64,000 nucleotides of DNA from Centrapalus pauciflorus. Its lineage: Eukaryota > Streptophyta > Magnoliopsida > Asterales > Asteraceae. The translations under genes were made by a program, and so were the position numbers. The notes under the pieces were generated by a model. The model was not told the DNA's origin and searched no databases. It saw only the letters and a program-made list of their open reading frames with translations. This document shows, piece by piece, positions 35,278-44,944 of the stretch (positions within the stretch are counted from its first letter, which is position 1; every line of letters starts with the position of its first letter). The stretch covers positions 1 to 64,000 of the forward strand of contig JAANYP010007076.1 of assembly GCA_020465985.1 (NCBI GenBank), written 5' to 3'.

Positions 35278-38200
35278 TTATGGATCCTTTTGCTGTTCAT
35301 ACAATGAGTCCTTTTTCTTTGGTTGCCATACAAGCTTATTATGTTTCACAGTTTCAGACTTACAAACATAAGAATTCAACGCAATTAATTTCGATCTTGA
35401 AAACTTAATACAAGAATTTTTAAGACTTTTATCATTATTACAGACAGAATGTTCGATTTTGCTGTTTCTATCTGTAACAATTTTTTCTTTCACGCGCCAT
35501 TCTTGTTTTATAATCTTGTTTTTCTCTTCTCTTTGCTTCTTTCGCCACACTTGTTTTCTCGATCCGTTCACAACGTTATCTGACATAAAAGAAGTTTGAG
35601 AATTAGAAGATTTAGATACTTGTATTTTCTGTAACCTTTTCATACCTGTTGAAGATTTGACTGTACGTGCCAAAGAGTTCATTGATGAGGATGATTCACC
35701 TTTTTCAAAACTAGGAGACTTAACAAACAGTTTTGTTTTCTCCTTCTTTTGTTGCACTGATGGTGAATATTTAGATGGTTTTAAAGAGTCTGTATTCTTT
35801 CTTTGCAGAATTTTAACAGATTCTTTATTACCAGTTGATAGTTTGTTAGTCAAAGGTTTGATAAATTCACCAATTTTACCAAATCTTTGATCTAATGAAT
35901 TAACATCAGAGTGCATGAACAGATCAAATTCTTTTTCTGAATTTATAGAATCCAGAGAAATAGATGAATGTGGATCAGACACATTTATGTTTTTAGACTT
36001 CTCTTGCAACTTTTGTTCTATTTTTAGTAATTCAGACTTGAGTGTTCCATTCTCTGTCTCAAAACTTTTAATTTTCAATTCTAAATCAGAATTTATCTGT
36101 TCTAAAATTGAATTTGGTAAATATAGTTTTTGAGACTGAGTTGGTAATTCAGACAAATCCTTTTCAGAATAAGTTTGAATGTACTCTTCTTTAGTATCAA
36201 CAATGTTGCTGTTTTCATTTATCTTGGTATAGTCAATATAATTTTGCATTTTGTCTGATCTTGACCTTTTGGTTTCTTCACTGGATTCTACTTCTTCAGA
36301 TGCTTTTAAGAATGTCATTTTTAATCCTAAATTCATATATCTGACATCATATAATGTTGGTGAATTTGTTATAGCTTTTGTCAGATACTTAGGATTTTCC
36401 CAACCAATACCAGATTTAGAGTTATAAAACTCTGTATCTTTTGGTTGATTTAGATATATTGTTTGATCTGTTTGCCCTCTTTTAATAAATTCATCCTCCA
36501 TCTTTTTTATTTTCTCATAAAGTTTAGTTCTTTCTTCAAATATGGCATGATATTTTACAGAAAAATTTGAGGCTTCTAATTCAGCTACTCGCAAACTTTC
36601 TTGTAAATCAGATATTTTGTGATTCAGATTGGATATATTGCTTTGAAGTTCTTTTTCCTTATCCTGTAAGTCTGAGACAGCTCGTAAAGCTAAGGCTTTA
36701 TCTTTGGAAAAATCTAGGACTAAATTGTGTTCATTTAGAAGTTTGTTTTCCAAAGAATGAACCTTTTTCTTTTCTGCTTTTAAGGATTTTTCAAACTTTT
36801 TAAGCATGAAAGCCATATTAGTTAGTTTTTCTTCTAATATGCATGATTCGTCAATATCAGAATCTGAAATAGAATTTACCTCCTGTTCTTCTGAATCCTC
36901 TGAGTTATCAGACTCTGAATTCTCCTCATTTTCAGCTTTGTTTTGGCCAGATGCCATTAATGCAAATTCTTCTTTTTCTTCCTCTTCATCAGAATCAGAT
37001 TCTCTCTGCTCTTCATCCTCTTCATCTGTCATTCCAACCCACACCTCATCTTCAGCTATCATAGCTGATTCACTGAGTTCAGATTCATTGAAGATTTCTG
37101 ACTTTAAACAGATATGGGCATCTTCATCCAAAATGTCATCATCTTCGGATAACTGTAACCAATGGTCATCCTCCGCCATAAGTGCTTTGCCTGACTCTTT
37201 CTCTTTGGCTAAGAGGGCCTTTCTCGTATAGTAGTCTGAATTTTTGACTACTGGAGATCTGCATTCCCGGGCATAGTGACCTGGTTTTCCACAGTTGTAG
37301 CATTTCTGTTCAGATTCCTTTTTGGTTGATTTATCTGACTTCTCATATTTGTCAGACTTTCTTGCACTGCTTTCTCCAGCCTTTTCATACTTCTCCTTTT
37401 TCTCAACTTTCCTTGAGCCTGTTTTGTAGCGCATTTTGTTGTTTGTTGGCTTCCTGTAAAATTTCTTCTGAAATGCTTTGGTAAGCAGTGCCATCTGTTT
37501 CTTCATCTCTTCAATCTCTGAATCTGCAGATGAATCTGATGATTCTGATTCTGATGATGTACTGCTGATTACTGCTCTTTTCTCCTTTTTGAGCTTGTAT
37601 TTATACTTTTTCTCCGCCAGCAGAGCTAGTGGATCAGCAGTTTCTTTTTCCGCTTTCTTCTTTCCAGACATTTTCCTCAAAACAACTTCTTGATAGTTGT
37701 TGAGGTTTTCAAATAGCATATGAAAATCCATCTCCTCTATATCTTTCGTTTGTTGGATGATCATAGCATATTTTTCCCATTCTGGATTTAGGACATTTAA
37801 AAATTTTACATTGATGTCCAAGTTGGACTTCGTTACTCCGTTTCTTTTTACTTCACTTACCAGATTTACAAATCTGAGATAAGTGTTTTCCAGAAGTTCT
37901 CCTTCACGGGCTCTAAAGTTCTCAAAAGTCATTAGACTATTCCTAGCCCTATTTGTAGCAGCTCTGTCTGATCCCCGCATGATTTTGCACACTTCATCCC
38001 AGATGGACTTAGCAGTCTTTGTGTTTGTCAGACAAGTGTATATATCATTGGGGATTGATATCAACAATAATTTTCTGGTTGTCTTGTCCCCTAATTTTCT
38101 CTTTTTCTGTGCCTCTGTCAGATTTGTGACCTCAACAGTCCTCGGTGGTATTGGGGGATTGCCAGTTGGTACTCCTGGGATTGTTTCCATAAAGATTGCT

Positions 38201-38349
38201 GGTCCTTCAGTTAATGACTTCAGCATTTCTTCAGACGGATCATGGAAACTTATAAATTCCAGAAACCTTTCCCGCCATTGAACGTATTCACCCCTGTATA
38301 AGATTGGGGGTTTGGTTTCGGATCCCATAGCAAGTGCATCTTTAGACAT
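35278..38349 (-). CDS. gag: Copia gag (UBN2-type) with CCHC zinc knuckle and long coiled coil
   Basis: The capsid-type protein of the element. The Met at 38349 (MSKDALAMGSETKPP) is preferred over one 27 codons upstream because the family starts near 'GSETKPPILYRGEYVQWRERF'. The capsid-like domain is in the first 250 residues ('LLISIPNDIYTCLTNTKTAKSIWDEV', 'RFVNLVSEVKRNGV'). A single knuckle CYNCGKPGHYARECRSP (CX2CX4HX4C) lies at about 37258-37308. Then come acidic Ser/Glu/Asp stretches and a coiled coil ('LKKFEKSLKAEKKKVHSLENKLL', 'LQDKEKELQSNISNLNHKISDLQ'). At about 1,020 residues it is long, as in SIRE-type elements. It ends at TAA 35278-35280, before pol and in a different frame. Confidence 0.85.
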   Translation of the reverse strand: MSKDALAMGSETKPPILYRGEYVQWRERFLEFISFHDPSEEMLKSLTEGPAIFMETIPGVPTGNPPIPPRTVEVTNLTEAQKKRKLGDKTTRKLLLISIPNDIYTCLTNTKTAKSIWDEVCKIMRGSDRAATNRARNSLMTFENFRAREGELLENTYLRFVNLVSEVKRNGVTKSNLDINVKFLNVLNPEWEKYAMIIQQTKDIEEMDFHMLFENLNNYQEVVLRKMSGKKKAEKETADPLALLAEKKYKYKLKKEKRAVISSTSSESESSDSSADSEIEEMKKQMALLTKAFQKKFYRKPTNNKMRYKTGSRKVEKKEKYEKAGESSARKSDKYEKSDKSTKKESEQKCYNCGKPGHYARECRSPVVKNSDYYTRKALLAKEKESGKALMAEDDHWLQLSEDDDILDEDAHICLKSEIFNESELSESAMIAEDEVWVGMTDEEDEEQRESDSDEEEEKEEFALMASGQNKAENEENSESDNSEDSEEQEVNSISDSDIDESCILEEKLTNMAFMLKKFEKSLKAEKKKVHSLENKLLNEHNLVLDFSKDKALALRAVSDLQDKEKELQSNISNLNHKISDLQESLRVAELEASNFSVKYHAIFEERTKLYEKIKKMEDEFIKRGQTDQTIYLNQPKDTEFYNSKSGIGWENPKYLTKAITNSPTLYDVRYMNLGLKMTFLKASEEVESSEETKRSRSDKMQNYIDYTKINENSNIVDTKEEYIQTYSEKDLSELPTQSQKLYLPNSILEQINSDLELKIKSFETENGTLKSELLKIEQKLQEKSKNINVSDPHSSISLDSINSEKEFDLFMHSDVNSLDQRFGKIGEFIKPLTNKLSTGNKESVKILQRKNTDSLKPSKYSPSVQQKKEKTKLFVKSPSFEKGESSSSMNSLARTVKSSTGMKRLQKIQVSKSSNSQTSFMSDNVVNGSRKQVWRKKQREEKNKIIKQEWRVKEKIVTDRNSKIEHSVCNNDKSLKNSCIKFSRSKLIALNSYVCKSETVKHNKLVWQPKKKDSLYEQQKDP

Positions 38350-38559
38350 GTTGATTGTTTGTTGGGAAACTTTGACCAAGATCAAATGAACTCCGAATGA
38401 GATTGAAAATTTGATCACACCTTGAAACACAGATTAGTACTGAAACACAATGACTTGTTAGTAGCAATAAGCAGTTTAAAGCAAGCAGTGAATTGTGTTT
38501 GTATGTATGTGTGTGACAAACTTGAATGATTCTTGTGTTTATGAGTGAAACTTGAATGA

Positions 38560-39160
38560 ATGTAGTGTAAGACTTGATTGAGTTTATGATAAAACTCGAT
38601 TGATTCTTTCACTGAAACTCGAATGAGTGTTTGATCAAACTCGAATGAGTGTTAGATCAAACTCGAATGAGTATGTGAACAAACTCGAATGAGTATGTGA
38701 ACAAACTCGAATGAGTATGTGAACAAACTCGAATGATTATGTGAACAAACTCGAATGAGTATGAGAACAAACTCGAATGTGTCTTACAATAAACTCGAAT
38801 GAGTCTTATAAGAAACTCGAATTGTTCTTATACAAAACTTTTGTATAAAATTCGAATTGGTCTTATATAAAACTCGAATGAGTCTTATATAAAACTTGAA
38901 TTGTTCTTATACAAAACTCGAATGAGTTTTGTATAAAATTCGAATTGTTCTGAAATTCAAGTTGTCAATTTGAATTGTTTGGCAACTTGATTAATATTAA
39001 GACACAACTCGATTAACACAGATAAGCAACGCGAATTACACTTGTACTCAACTCGAAGTACACATATACTCAACTCGAATTACAAAGGTACTCAACTCGA
39101 ATTGTTAAGGTACTCAACTCGAATTGTTAAGGTACTCAACTCGAATTACACACTGGATGT
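38560..39160. repeat. Array of ACTCGAATGAG motifs in the copia leader
   Basis: Around 38600-38780 the unit is a regular 22-bp repeat (AAACTCGAATGAGTATGTGAAC). It becomes less regular towards 39160 (CTCAACTCGAATT). It lies between the primer binding site and gag, in transcribed but untranslated RNA. Confidence 0.85.
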
Positions 39161-39579
39161 GTATATTTCGAGTTTCTTAGTATTTTCAGGTTTTACAAGT
39201 CTGAAATTCAGATTAAACCAAATTTTTTTTTTATCCAATTTCACTCAAATTGTAATCGAAGGTAAGGTTTTTGAATACAAACACTTTTTGTTAAGCACTT
39301 TTATGTAAAAATGGATCTAAACCAGACTTTTTCAATGAAACAGTACCGGTTTTGACTTTTTCAAAAATTTCAGAAAATTCCTTAGATCTTTTTCTGTGTT
39401 TTGAAATTCAAATCAAGTTTATATTCAGTAGATTCGTTTTTGAAACCTGAACCTTCGATCCAATTATCACTTTGAATGATCAACAGAATCAAAACCCCTA
39501 TTGATTTTAGGGTTTTTCCGAAAAATACTCAAGAACACGAAGAACAATTTCAATCTCAAACAGAATAATTCATTCCTAA
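39161..39579 (-). other. Copia leader between array and primer binding site
   Basis: AT-rich, no reading frame. This is the 5' untranslated leader of the element. Confidence 0.5.
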
Positions 39580-39593
39580 TGCTCTGATACCAA
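39580..39593 (-). promoter_or_regulatory. Primer binding site (initiator tRNA-Met type), copia
   Basis: The - strand reads TTGGTATCAGAGCA, including TGGTATCAGAGC, one base after the LTR end TTCTCA (39600-39595). Confidence 0.88.
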
Positions 39594-39594
39594 T

Positions 39595-39918
39595 TGAGAA
39601 TTCAAATTTCTAGCAATTCATACAACATAGAACAATTCATATGAACAATTAACAATTAAACACAATTTATTGAATGATTATAGAGAGAAAATATTACATT
39701 GGAGATTTCGGCTTTCTTACAAAGCAATTCTTCTTTCTCTCTAAATCCAGCCGTGTATTTTTGTGTAATCTGAGATTCATCACTCAACAGTGCACATATC
39801 ATTCCTATTTATACTTAATACACAAGTATTAAGTATTTACACAAACAACCCCTAAACTATTTAGAATTTACAAACATATACAATATAATTGTTTCATCTC
39901 TATTATTTATTCCCAACA
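39595..39918 (-). repeat. Copia LTR, 324 bp
   Basis: On the - strand it starts TGTTGGGAATAAATAATAG and ends AATTCTCA, with TG...CA termini as in copia LTRs. A TATA box TATAAATAGG is at 39804-39813 and an AATAAA-like signal lies downstream. It is followed by the primer binding site, as expected of a 5' LTR. No second copy was found in the window. Confidence 0.78.
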
Positions 39919-39931
39919 TTCTCCCCCTTAG
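39919..39931 (-). promoter_or_regulatory. Polypurine-tract-like sequence on the outer side of the LTR
   Basis: On the - strand CTAAGGGGGAGAA directly precedes the LTR start TGTTGGG. This is where a polypurine tract would sit if the LTR were a 3' LTR, which conflicts with its 5' role for gag-pol to the left. Confidence 0.5.
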
Positions 39932-39958
39932 AGATGAACACAATTATTGAAATAATAT

Positions 39959-41271
39959 TCATTTCAGCTCTACAAATATTGTCCCTAACAGTCGCCATCC
40001 CCAACGCTCCGCAATTCTTTGTTTGCGGGCCAATACGGCTTCCAAAACGTTACCTTCCAGATGGTCGTGTGGCCGAACGGAAAAATCCAAGTCACGTTCA
40101 TGCTGTTGTTCACTCAGTGACGCAATGTACGCATTATATTTTTTCTCTTTCAACTCCAATTCTCGTTCTTGTTTTGATCGTTTCAAATCTTCAAGTAGTG
40201 CTCGGTGACGTAATTTATCTTCAACATCTTTCTCGTGAGATGTTGAAATCCTTTCGAATTGTGAGCGCATCTCTGGGTCGACTGATGTTGATGCTGGTTT
40301 TTTCCCCTTACGGCGTGGTCGTTCAAGCTCCTGAAGATACTCGTCGCCCTCGTCATCTTCCTCAATGTCAACACCTAAAAATGCCGCATCAAAAGACGGT
40401 GTTCCGATCGTGTTAGAATCGGAAGTTTTGGACCGCTTTCTTTGCGGCTCAACAAAATCATCCATTTGTGGAACGGGGTTCCACTTTGGATGACGTCATA
40501 GCACCTCCCAAGCCGATTGGTGTGGGAACGGCTTACCTTTATTGAGGGCCTTGTATTGTTCTTGGGTGATGTTGAAAACGTCGAAATCGTTTTCGCCGCT
40601 CCGTCGATTCGTCATATTATTGTTAAACATGCCGCCAAATTTTGTGCAATTGCGGTTCATGTCTTTCCACTTTGAATTAAGTCGGTGGGTGGTGCGACTA
40701 GTTCCACCAACTCGGGTATCAAAATTTTCGAGGATTCGTCCCCAAAAATTTGAACGTTTTTTATTATTTCCGGTAGTTGGATCTTCGGAAATATCAATCC
40801 AGGCTTCCGCCAAAGCCTTTTCTTCGATGGAGGTCCACATTTTCGGTTTTATTGGACCCTTTCGTGTAGACCCGCTTGTCGCGGTGTTTACCAGAATCGT
40901 CTCGTCGTCGTCGACGGGTTGAGTTTCGGGTATCGTCTCCTCGTCGTCGTCGTCTCTGGATGCGGGTCCCGATAAGAAAATGGTTCGAAACCCTCGTTAA
41001 ATTCTCGCGAGGAAAAATATTGTGGATTGTGTGGATTTTGCGAGAAATATTGTGGATTGGGAGGTGATTATTGGTAATATTGTGGATTGGGTGGGGATTG
41101 TTGGTAATATTGTGGATTGGGGGATGAAAAGTGTGGTACGTATGGTGCCGAATTATCCGTTAAATTCGGAGGATAATTTTGCGGTGGGCGGAAAGAAGAG
41201 TTTGATCGAGAAGCCGGTTATTTGCCGCGTTGTCGACTTGCGGCGGGTTGTTTGCCGGTATTTCGATCCAT
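39959..41271 (-). pseudogene. SANT/Myb-like protein of PIF/Harbinger ORF1 type, broken
   Basis: Starts ATG (41269-41271) 'MDRNTGKQPAAS'. A P/Q/Y/N-rich region follows ('NPQYYQQSPPNPQYY'), then an acidic stretch, a trihelix/SANT domain ('MWTSIEEKALAEAWIDISED', 'FWGRILENFD', 'LNSKWKDMNR'; 40840-40620) and a basic coiled-coil C-terminus ending 'ILARKQRIAERWGW'-like at 39980. PIF/Harbinger transposons encode such a DNA-binding partner beside the transposase, and many plant copies are mis-annotated as glutathione S-transferase T3-like. Lesions: TAA at about codon 18, another TAA near 41080, a frameshift near 40940 and an in-frame TGA at 40496-40498. No transposase is next to it. The 3' end stops about 40 bp from the copia LTR. 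Confidence 0.72.
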
Positions 41272-41373
41272 GAGTTTAATAAAAAGTATAGATATTGAGA
41301 GATTTTTGTGGAAGAGATGAAAGTGTTTAGAGGTAGATAGATTTTTGTGTGAATATGAAAGTGTATGAAGATA

Positions 41374-41385
41374 GGTATTTATAGG
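41374..41385 (-). promoter_or_regulatory. TATA box of the SANT-like pseudogene
   Basis: The - strand reads CCTATAAATACC about 100 bp before the ATG, followed by a CT/A-rich leader. The promoter geometry is better preserved than the coding frame. Confidence 0.5.
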
Positions 41386-41600
41386 AAAAAAAAGTATTAA
41401 ATTTTTTTATTATTATTTAAACGGTCAAATGACCGTTTGGAGATGACCGTTGGCGCGGGGTGGAGCGGGAAAGGGAGGCCGGGCGGGGTTCCATTTTGGG
41501 CGGGGCCGCTTGTCCGGGGCGGTGTAGCCTCCGGCCTTCGTCCGAGGTGGCAAGGCCGCCAACCCGCGGGGTGAGTACTCCCTTTACTCTAACGTGGATA
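41386..41600. other. GC-rich region upstream of the SANT-like pseudogene
   Basis: 41445-41585 is strongly GC-rich (GGCGGGGCCGC, CCCGCGGGG) in an otherwise AT-rich window. It ends GAGTACTCCCTTTACTCTAA. PIF/Harbinger ends can look like this, so it may be a decayed terminus, but no partner end or TTA duplication was found. Confidence 0.35.
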
Positions 41601-42139
41601 CATTCGTTTAAACAAATTTTCTCTTTCTCTTTCTCTTTCTCTTTCAATTTTTTTCATCTTCTTATTTTGTTTGTAACAAGATTCATAGCACTTAAAATGC
41701 TTATAACAATGTTTGTAGCAAGTTTCATAGGATCCAACAAATTCATAGGATTCAACAAACTTCATAGGATATAACAAGATTTCTAGTTAGTAGAATGGTT
41801 TGTTAGTATTCACAACAAGATTTATCTGATTCAAAGTCATTTTATAATTATTTACAACGTTAACAGTGAATAAAGTATTAACAAAATTTATATTTTTCTC
41901 TCTCTATGTGTGTGTATGTGTATACAATACTATGTATAGCCATTGAAGATAAAGAACAAAATAAAATCTATTCGTTGGGGCATCATCCTGCCTGGGGTTT
42001 GCAACCTAGGGGCGGTGTTCCGAGTGGGTGACCACTTCTGCCTGGGTTTGCCCCCTCCTAATCACTTCTGCTGGGTTTTCCCCCCTCCTAATTTATCAAA
42101 GTATAAACACATAATTTTATTACTTCGCTTAAATTTTAA
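41601..42139. other. Noncoding spacer with (TTTCTC)n
   Basis: A (TCTTTC)n run is at about 41617-41647 and (TCATAGGATNNAACAA) repeats at 41720-41780. No gene. A GCCTGGGTTTGCCCCCTCCTA motif is repeated imperfectly near 42040-42090. Confidence 0.4.
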
Positions 42140-42148
42140 TAATATTAA

Positions 42149-43893
42149 GAGTAAACTACAGAAATGGTCCACGTGGTTTGTTTAAAATTATGAAAATGGT
42201 CTCTGGTCTTTAAAAATTGCATAAATGGTCCCTCAAAACACTATTTACTTGCAGAAATGGTCCCTCAATCTCTTGAATTTTTGTAAATGACGATTTTGCC
42301 CTTATTTACAAAATCAATTTTAGTCCCTATAGTATCCAATTAGTTTCAGTTTTAGTCATTTTTATAATTTTTTATTTTGATTTTAAAATGCTAATTTGAT
42401 AAAATGTAATTTAATTAATTTATTATAATTCTATTTTATATATTCAATTTTTCTATTTACATTTCATTTGTTATAATATTTATACTTATTCATATTTTTA
42501 TATGTTACCAACTAACTATTTCATTACGTTAACATATTTTGATTTGATTATTTTAGAAAAAAATATATATAAATCTAGAATTTATTTGTTTTGATTAAAT
42601 ATTTTGTTACGTTAATACATTTCGATTTAAAGTTAGTCTTTTTTCATTTTGGTTTACATATTTTGCTACATTAACCCGTATCAATTAAAGTTGGTATTTT
42701 GTTTATTCTATATATTTTGTTGTATTAATACATTTTGATTTAATTATAATGTTTAAGAAAACTATGTTGACTTGACATTTTATTCGTTTTGATTTAAATA
42801 TATTTTAGTGTTAATACATTTCAATTAATTATAACTCTAAAGCTGATATATAAACTTAGCGTTTATTTGTTTTATGCTTAAATATTTCGTCACGTTAATA
42901 CCTATCGATTTAATCGTAACTTTTAGCGTTTTGGTTTGTATATTTTGTTTATATGTTTTGAAATGCACATATATTTATACGTATATATGTTTTGAATAAA
43001 ACGTATATATGTTTCATTACATACGTTTCGAAAACTATACAGCGAAATATGAAAACCAAAACATATAGAAAGAAATATACAAACCAAAACGTTAAAAATT
43101 ATAATTAAATCGATAGGTATTAACGTGGCTATTTACGCAAAAACAAATAAAATGCTAAATTTATATATATTTAAAAAATTATAATTAGATTGTAACATAT
43201 TAAAATAAAAAAATTATTTAAATCAAAACGAATCAAATGTCAAGTCGACATAGTTTTGTTAAAAGATACAATTAACTCAGAACGTATTAATGTAACCAAA
43301 TATTTACAATATAATAAACAAAATATTGAGTTTAATTGAAAGAGATTAATGTAGCAAATTATGTAGATCAAAACGAAAAAAAGATAAATTTTATTTCGAA
43401 AGCTATTAACGTAACAAAATATTTTAATCAAAACAAATAAAACCCTAGATTTATATGCTTTTTTCTAAAAATATAATCAAATCAAATTATGTTAACGTAA
43501 TGAAATAGTTACTTGGTAACGTATAAAAATATAAAAACGTATAAATATTTACAAATGAAATGTAAATAAATAAATTGAACATATAAAATAGAATTAAAAT
43601 TAATTAATAAAATAAAATAATTAAATTACATTTTATTAAATTAGCATTTAAAATTAAAAAACAAAAACAATACTATTTAAAAATGACTAAAACCAAAACT
43701 AATTGAATATTATAAGGACCTAAATTGATTTTAATGATAAGGGCAAAATCGTCATTTTGAAAAATTCAAGAGATGGAGGGACCATTTCTGCAAGTAAATA
43801 GTGTTTTGAGGGACCATTTACGCAATTTTTAAAAACCAGTGACCAATTCTATAATTTTAAGCAAACCACAGGGACCATTTCTGTAATTTACTC
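42149..43893. mobile_element. Mutator-like fold-back element 1 with 9-bp TSD
   Basis: The ends are GAGTAAACTACAGAAATGG and its inverse CCATTTCTGTAATTTACTC. Most of the 1,745 bp forms one long imperfect inverted repeat. The perfect 9-bp repeat TAATATTAA flanks it (42140-42148 and 43894-43902). A 9-bp TSD with long TIRs is the Mutator (MULE) signature. No transposase remains, so it is nonautonomous. Confidence 0.85.
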
Positions 43894-43902
43894 TAATATT
43901 AA

Positions 43903-44769
43903 TAAGATAATATATTACGGAAATAAAAAATAAATAAAATACTTTGATTATGAATCAAGAATGAAATAAAATTAATGGTTAAAATCGTCATTTCTAAAAA
44001 AATATTGGAGAAAGGGACCAAAAGCAAAACAAAATTCCAACCATAAGTCCATAAGTACTATAATTGTACTTTTACTGTGAAAAGGACGGTAACCATAATT
44101 TTGATATAACCACAGGGAAGAAAATTGTAATTTACCTTTTATTTTTAATGTTCTTTTGTGTATATTGATTTGTAATTTGCATCCGATGCTCTTCAAATAT
44201 TGGCATATTTTTTTAAATAATATGAATAAAAATTTTATGACCTCGAATCAAACAAATAATCTGTAATATAACATGGACAGACCTATGAGTTATGAAGGGT
44301 AGCACATATAACAAGTCAACTCTTAACATTGTTTCATAATATAAATTTTATTAGAATTTCGTTCTTACAACCGATGATTTTTTTGAACTGGCTAGGTGGT
44401 ATTCAATTATATTTATTAAAATAATTTGCTTTATAAAATTTTATAACCTTAGATCGAACAAAAAAACCATAGTATAATTATTTTAACGTGACAAAAAAAT
44501 AAATATAAAAATCAAACAGAAATCTTTTACAAAGCAAATAACCATTAACACAATAAATAAATAGGTAAGCACAACTTCTTTCATCCGAATTTTAAACTAA
44601 ACTAAATACCTGATACCCATCTATCTACATTAGAAAGACCAGTGTCAACTTAATGTTTTATTAGAAAATTAATACAAATTATTGTTTTTAAAATGAAATA
44701 AAGATTTATTATAAAAAAAATCAATATGTTTAATTTCATGATTTTGCGTTGTGTCACTCAATATTATTG
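43903..44769. other. AT-rich noncoding spacer
   Basis: No gene or recognisable element. 44026-44160 resembles an old fragment of the 'GGACCA' fold-back type ('GAAAGGGACCAAAAGC'). Confidence 0.35.
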
Positions 44770-44944
44770 TTTTCCAGAAAACCCTCAAGTTAATTTTATT
44801 TTTCTAGTTTAGTGAAATTTGACTATTAAAGTCTGGTTATATATAATTGGTAAACCGAATTTTTTAAAAACTAAAAAAACCGAGTTCTAATAGTCAAATT
44901 TCGCTAAACCAAAATTTAAAATAAGTTGAGGATTTTCTGGAAAA
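44770..44944. mobile_element. MITE-like hairpin, 175 bp
   Basis: Arms of about 57 bp (44771-44827 and 44886-44943) pair: TTTCCAGAAAACCCTCAA against TTGAGGATTTTCTGGAAA, and GAAATTTGACTATTA against TAATAGTCAAATTTC. No clear target duplication. Confidence 0.6.

Larger units (their letters stand above)
29703..39918 (-). mobile_element. SIRE-like Ty1/copia retrotransposon, one LTR visible, left limit uncertain
   Basis: Reading on the - strand: LTR (39918-39595), primer binding site, leader with a TCGAAT-motif array, gag, pol, a cluster of AGGGGGAGC polypurine-like motifs, then noncoding DNA with a second TCGAAT array. The large gag with one CCHC knuckle and a long coiled coil, and the pol domain order IN-RT-RNase H, place it in Ty1/copia near SIRE/Maximus. 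A matching 3' LTR is not found in the window, so it is truncated or rearranged. The limit at 29703 is simply where element D2 ends. Confidence 0.72.

Noticed and set aside
36806..37231. Serine-rich 141-residue frame on the + strand
   Set aside because: Antisense shadow of the acidic Asp/Glu/Ser region of the copia gag.
38560..39160. Possible CRISPR-like repeat-spacer array
   Set aside because: Plant DNA; the 22-bp units have no unique spacers of constant length and lie in a retrotransposon leader.
41417..41774. Overlapping frames in the GC-rich patch upstream of the SANT-like gene
   Set aside because: Composition-driven; they run into a (TTTCTC)n repeat and have no domain.
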